Assembly (NCBI GenBank): GCA_018677115.1
Contig: JAHHOC010000201.1
Coordinates: 1-5,576 of the forward strand
Direction: 5' to 3'
DNA: 5,576 nt
Source of the DNA: Arenicella sp.
GTDB taxonomy: Bacteria > Pseudomonadota > Gammaproteobacteria > Arenicellales > Arenicellaceae
Part shown: positions 5,499 to 5,576 of the stretch, in pieces
Layout of the letters: every line of letters starts with the position of its first letter
Position numbering within the stretch: position 1 is the stretch's first letter
Notes under the pieces: model-generated
Told to the model about the DNA's origin: nothing
Databases searched by the model: none
The model's input: the letters and a program-made list of their open reading frames with translations, nothing else
Position numbers and translations under genes: made by a program

Positions 5499-5576
5499 TT
5501 ATTGCCACTGGCCATGAAACACGCTGATCCTTGAATCATCGACAGACAATACACTCACTTCAGACTGGTGTTGGTT
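5499..5576 (-). CDS. Possible C-terminal end of a minus-strand gene (partial)
   Basis: One minus-strand frame is open from the right edge for 25 codons and ends in TAA at 5501-5499, reading SEVSVLSVDDSRISVFHGQW near its end, which has the beta-strand-like character of a protein terminus. The other two minus-strand frames close within a few codons. The terminator at 5418-5443 lies about 55 bp downstream and could be shared. Twenty-five open codons are weak evidence, and I do not recognise a family. Confidence 0.35.
   Translation of the reverse strand, partial: NQHQSEVSVLSVDDSRISVFHGQWQ

Overview
The window looks like ordinary chromosomal DNA of a free-living, probably marine or aquatic, gammaproteobacterium of moderate G+C content. 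This rests on protein resemblance: a DUF885 C-terminus, a NorM-type MATE exporter, a DUF442/TIGR01244 rhodanese-like protein, a CFA/coclaurine-N-methyltransferase-like methyltransferase and a DUF4389 membrane protein, a mix I associate with Cellvibrionales/Pseudomonadales-like genomes. No database search was possible, so the taxonomy is an inference. I see no rRNA, tRNA, CRISPR array, insertion sequence, integrase or phage gene.

Layout. The left edge holds the 3' end of a DUF885 gene (+), which stops 7 bp from the end of a convergent minus-strand cluster. Read in its own direction, that cluster begins at a good sigma70-like promoter (2595-2623). It runs through a secreted 170-aa protein with an FDFWLGEW motif, then a 457-aa MATE-family exporter (gap 12 nt), then a roughly 110-aa four-helix membrane protein (gap about 26 nt). 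These three are probably one transcript. Next is an isolated minus-strand gene for a 104-aa protein I do not recognise, with its own strong ribosome-binding site and its own intrinsic terminator. It is separated from a divergent rhodanese-like gene by about 320 bp of AT-rich non-coding DNA with several exact inverted repeats.

The rhodanese-like gene (+) converges on a minus-strand SAM-dependent methyltransferase gene. The methyltransferase is divergent from a DUF4389 gene (+), which ends at a textbook terminator. In the divergent spacer a 22-bp inverted repeat with perfect 8-bp arms overlaps the inferred methyltransferase promoter and is a good operator candidate. At the right edge a short minus-strand open frame may be the tail of another gene.

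Functionally the genes do not form an obvious single pathway. The MATE unit suggests Na+- or H+-driven export with a periplasmic accessory protein. The methyltransferase suggests lipid or small-molecule methylation. The most unexplained parts are the 104-aa orphan with its long structured upstream region, and the palindrome at the methyltransferase promoter. Several start codons here need care, because naive longest frames would swallow a terminator and promoters; the starts chosen are argued in the individual entries.
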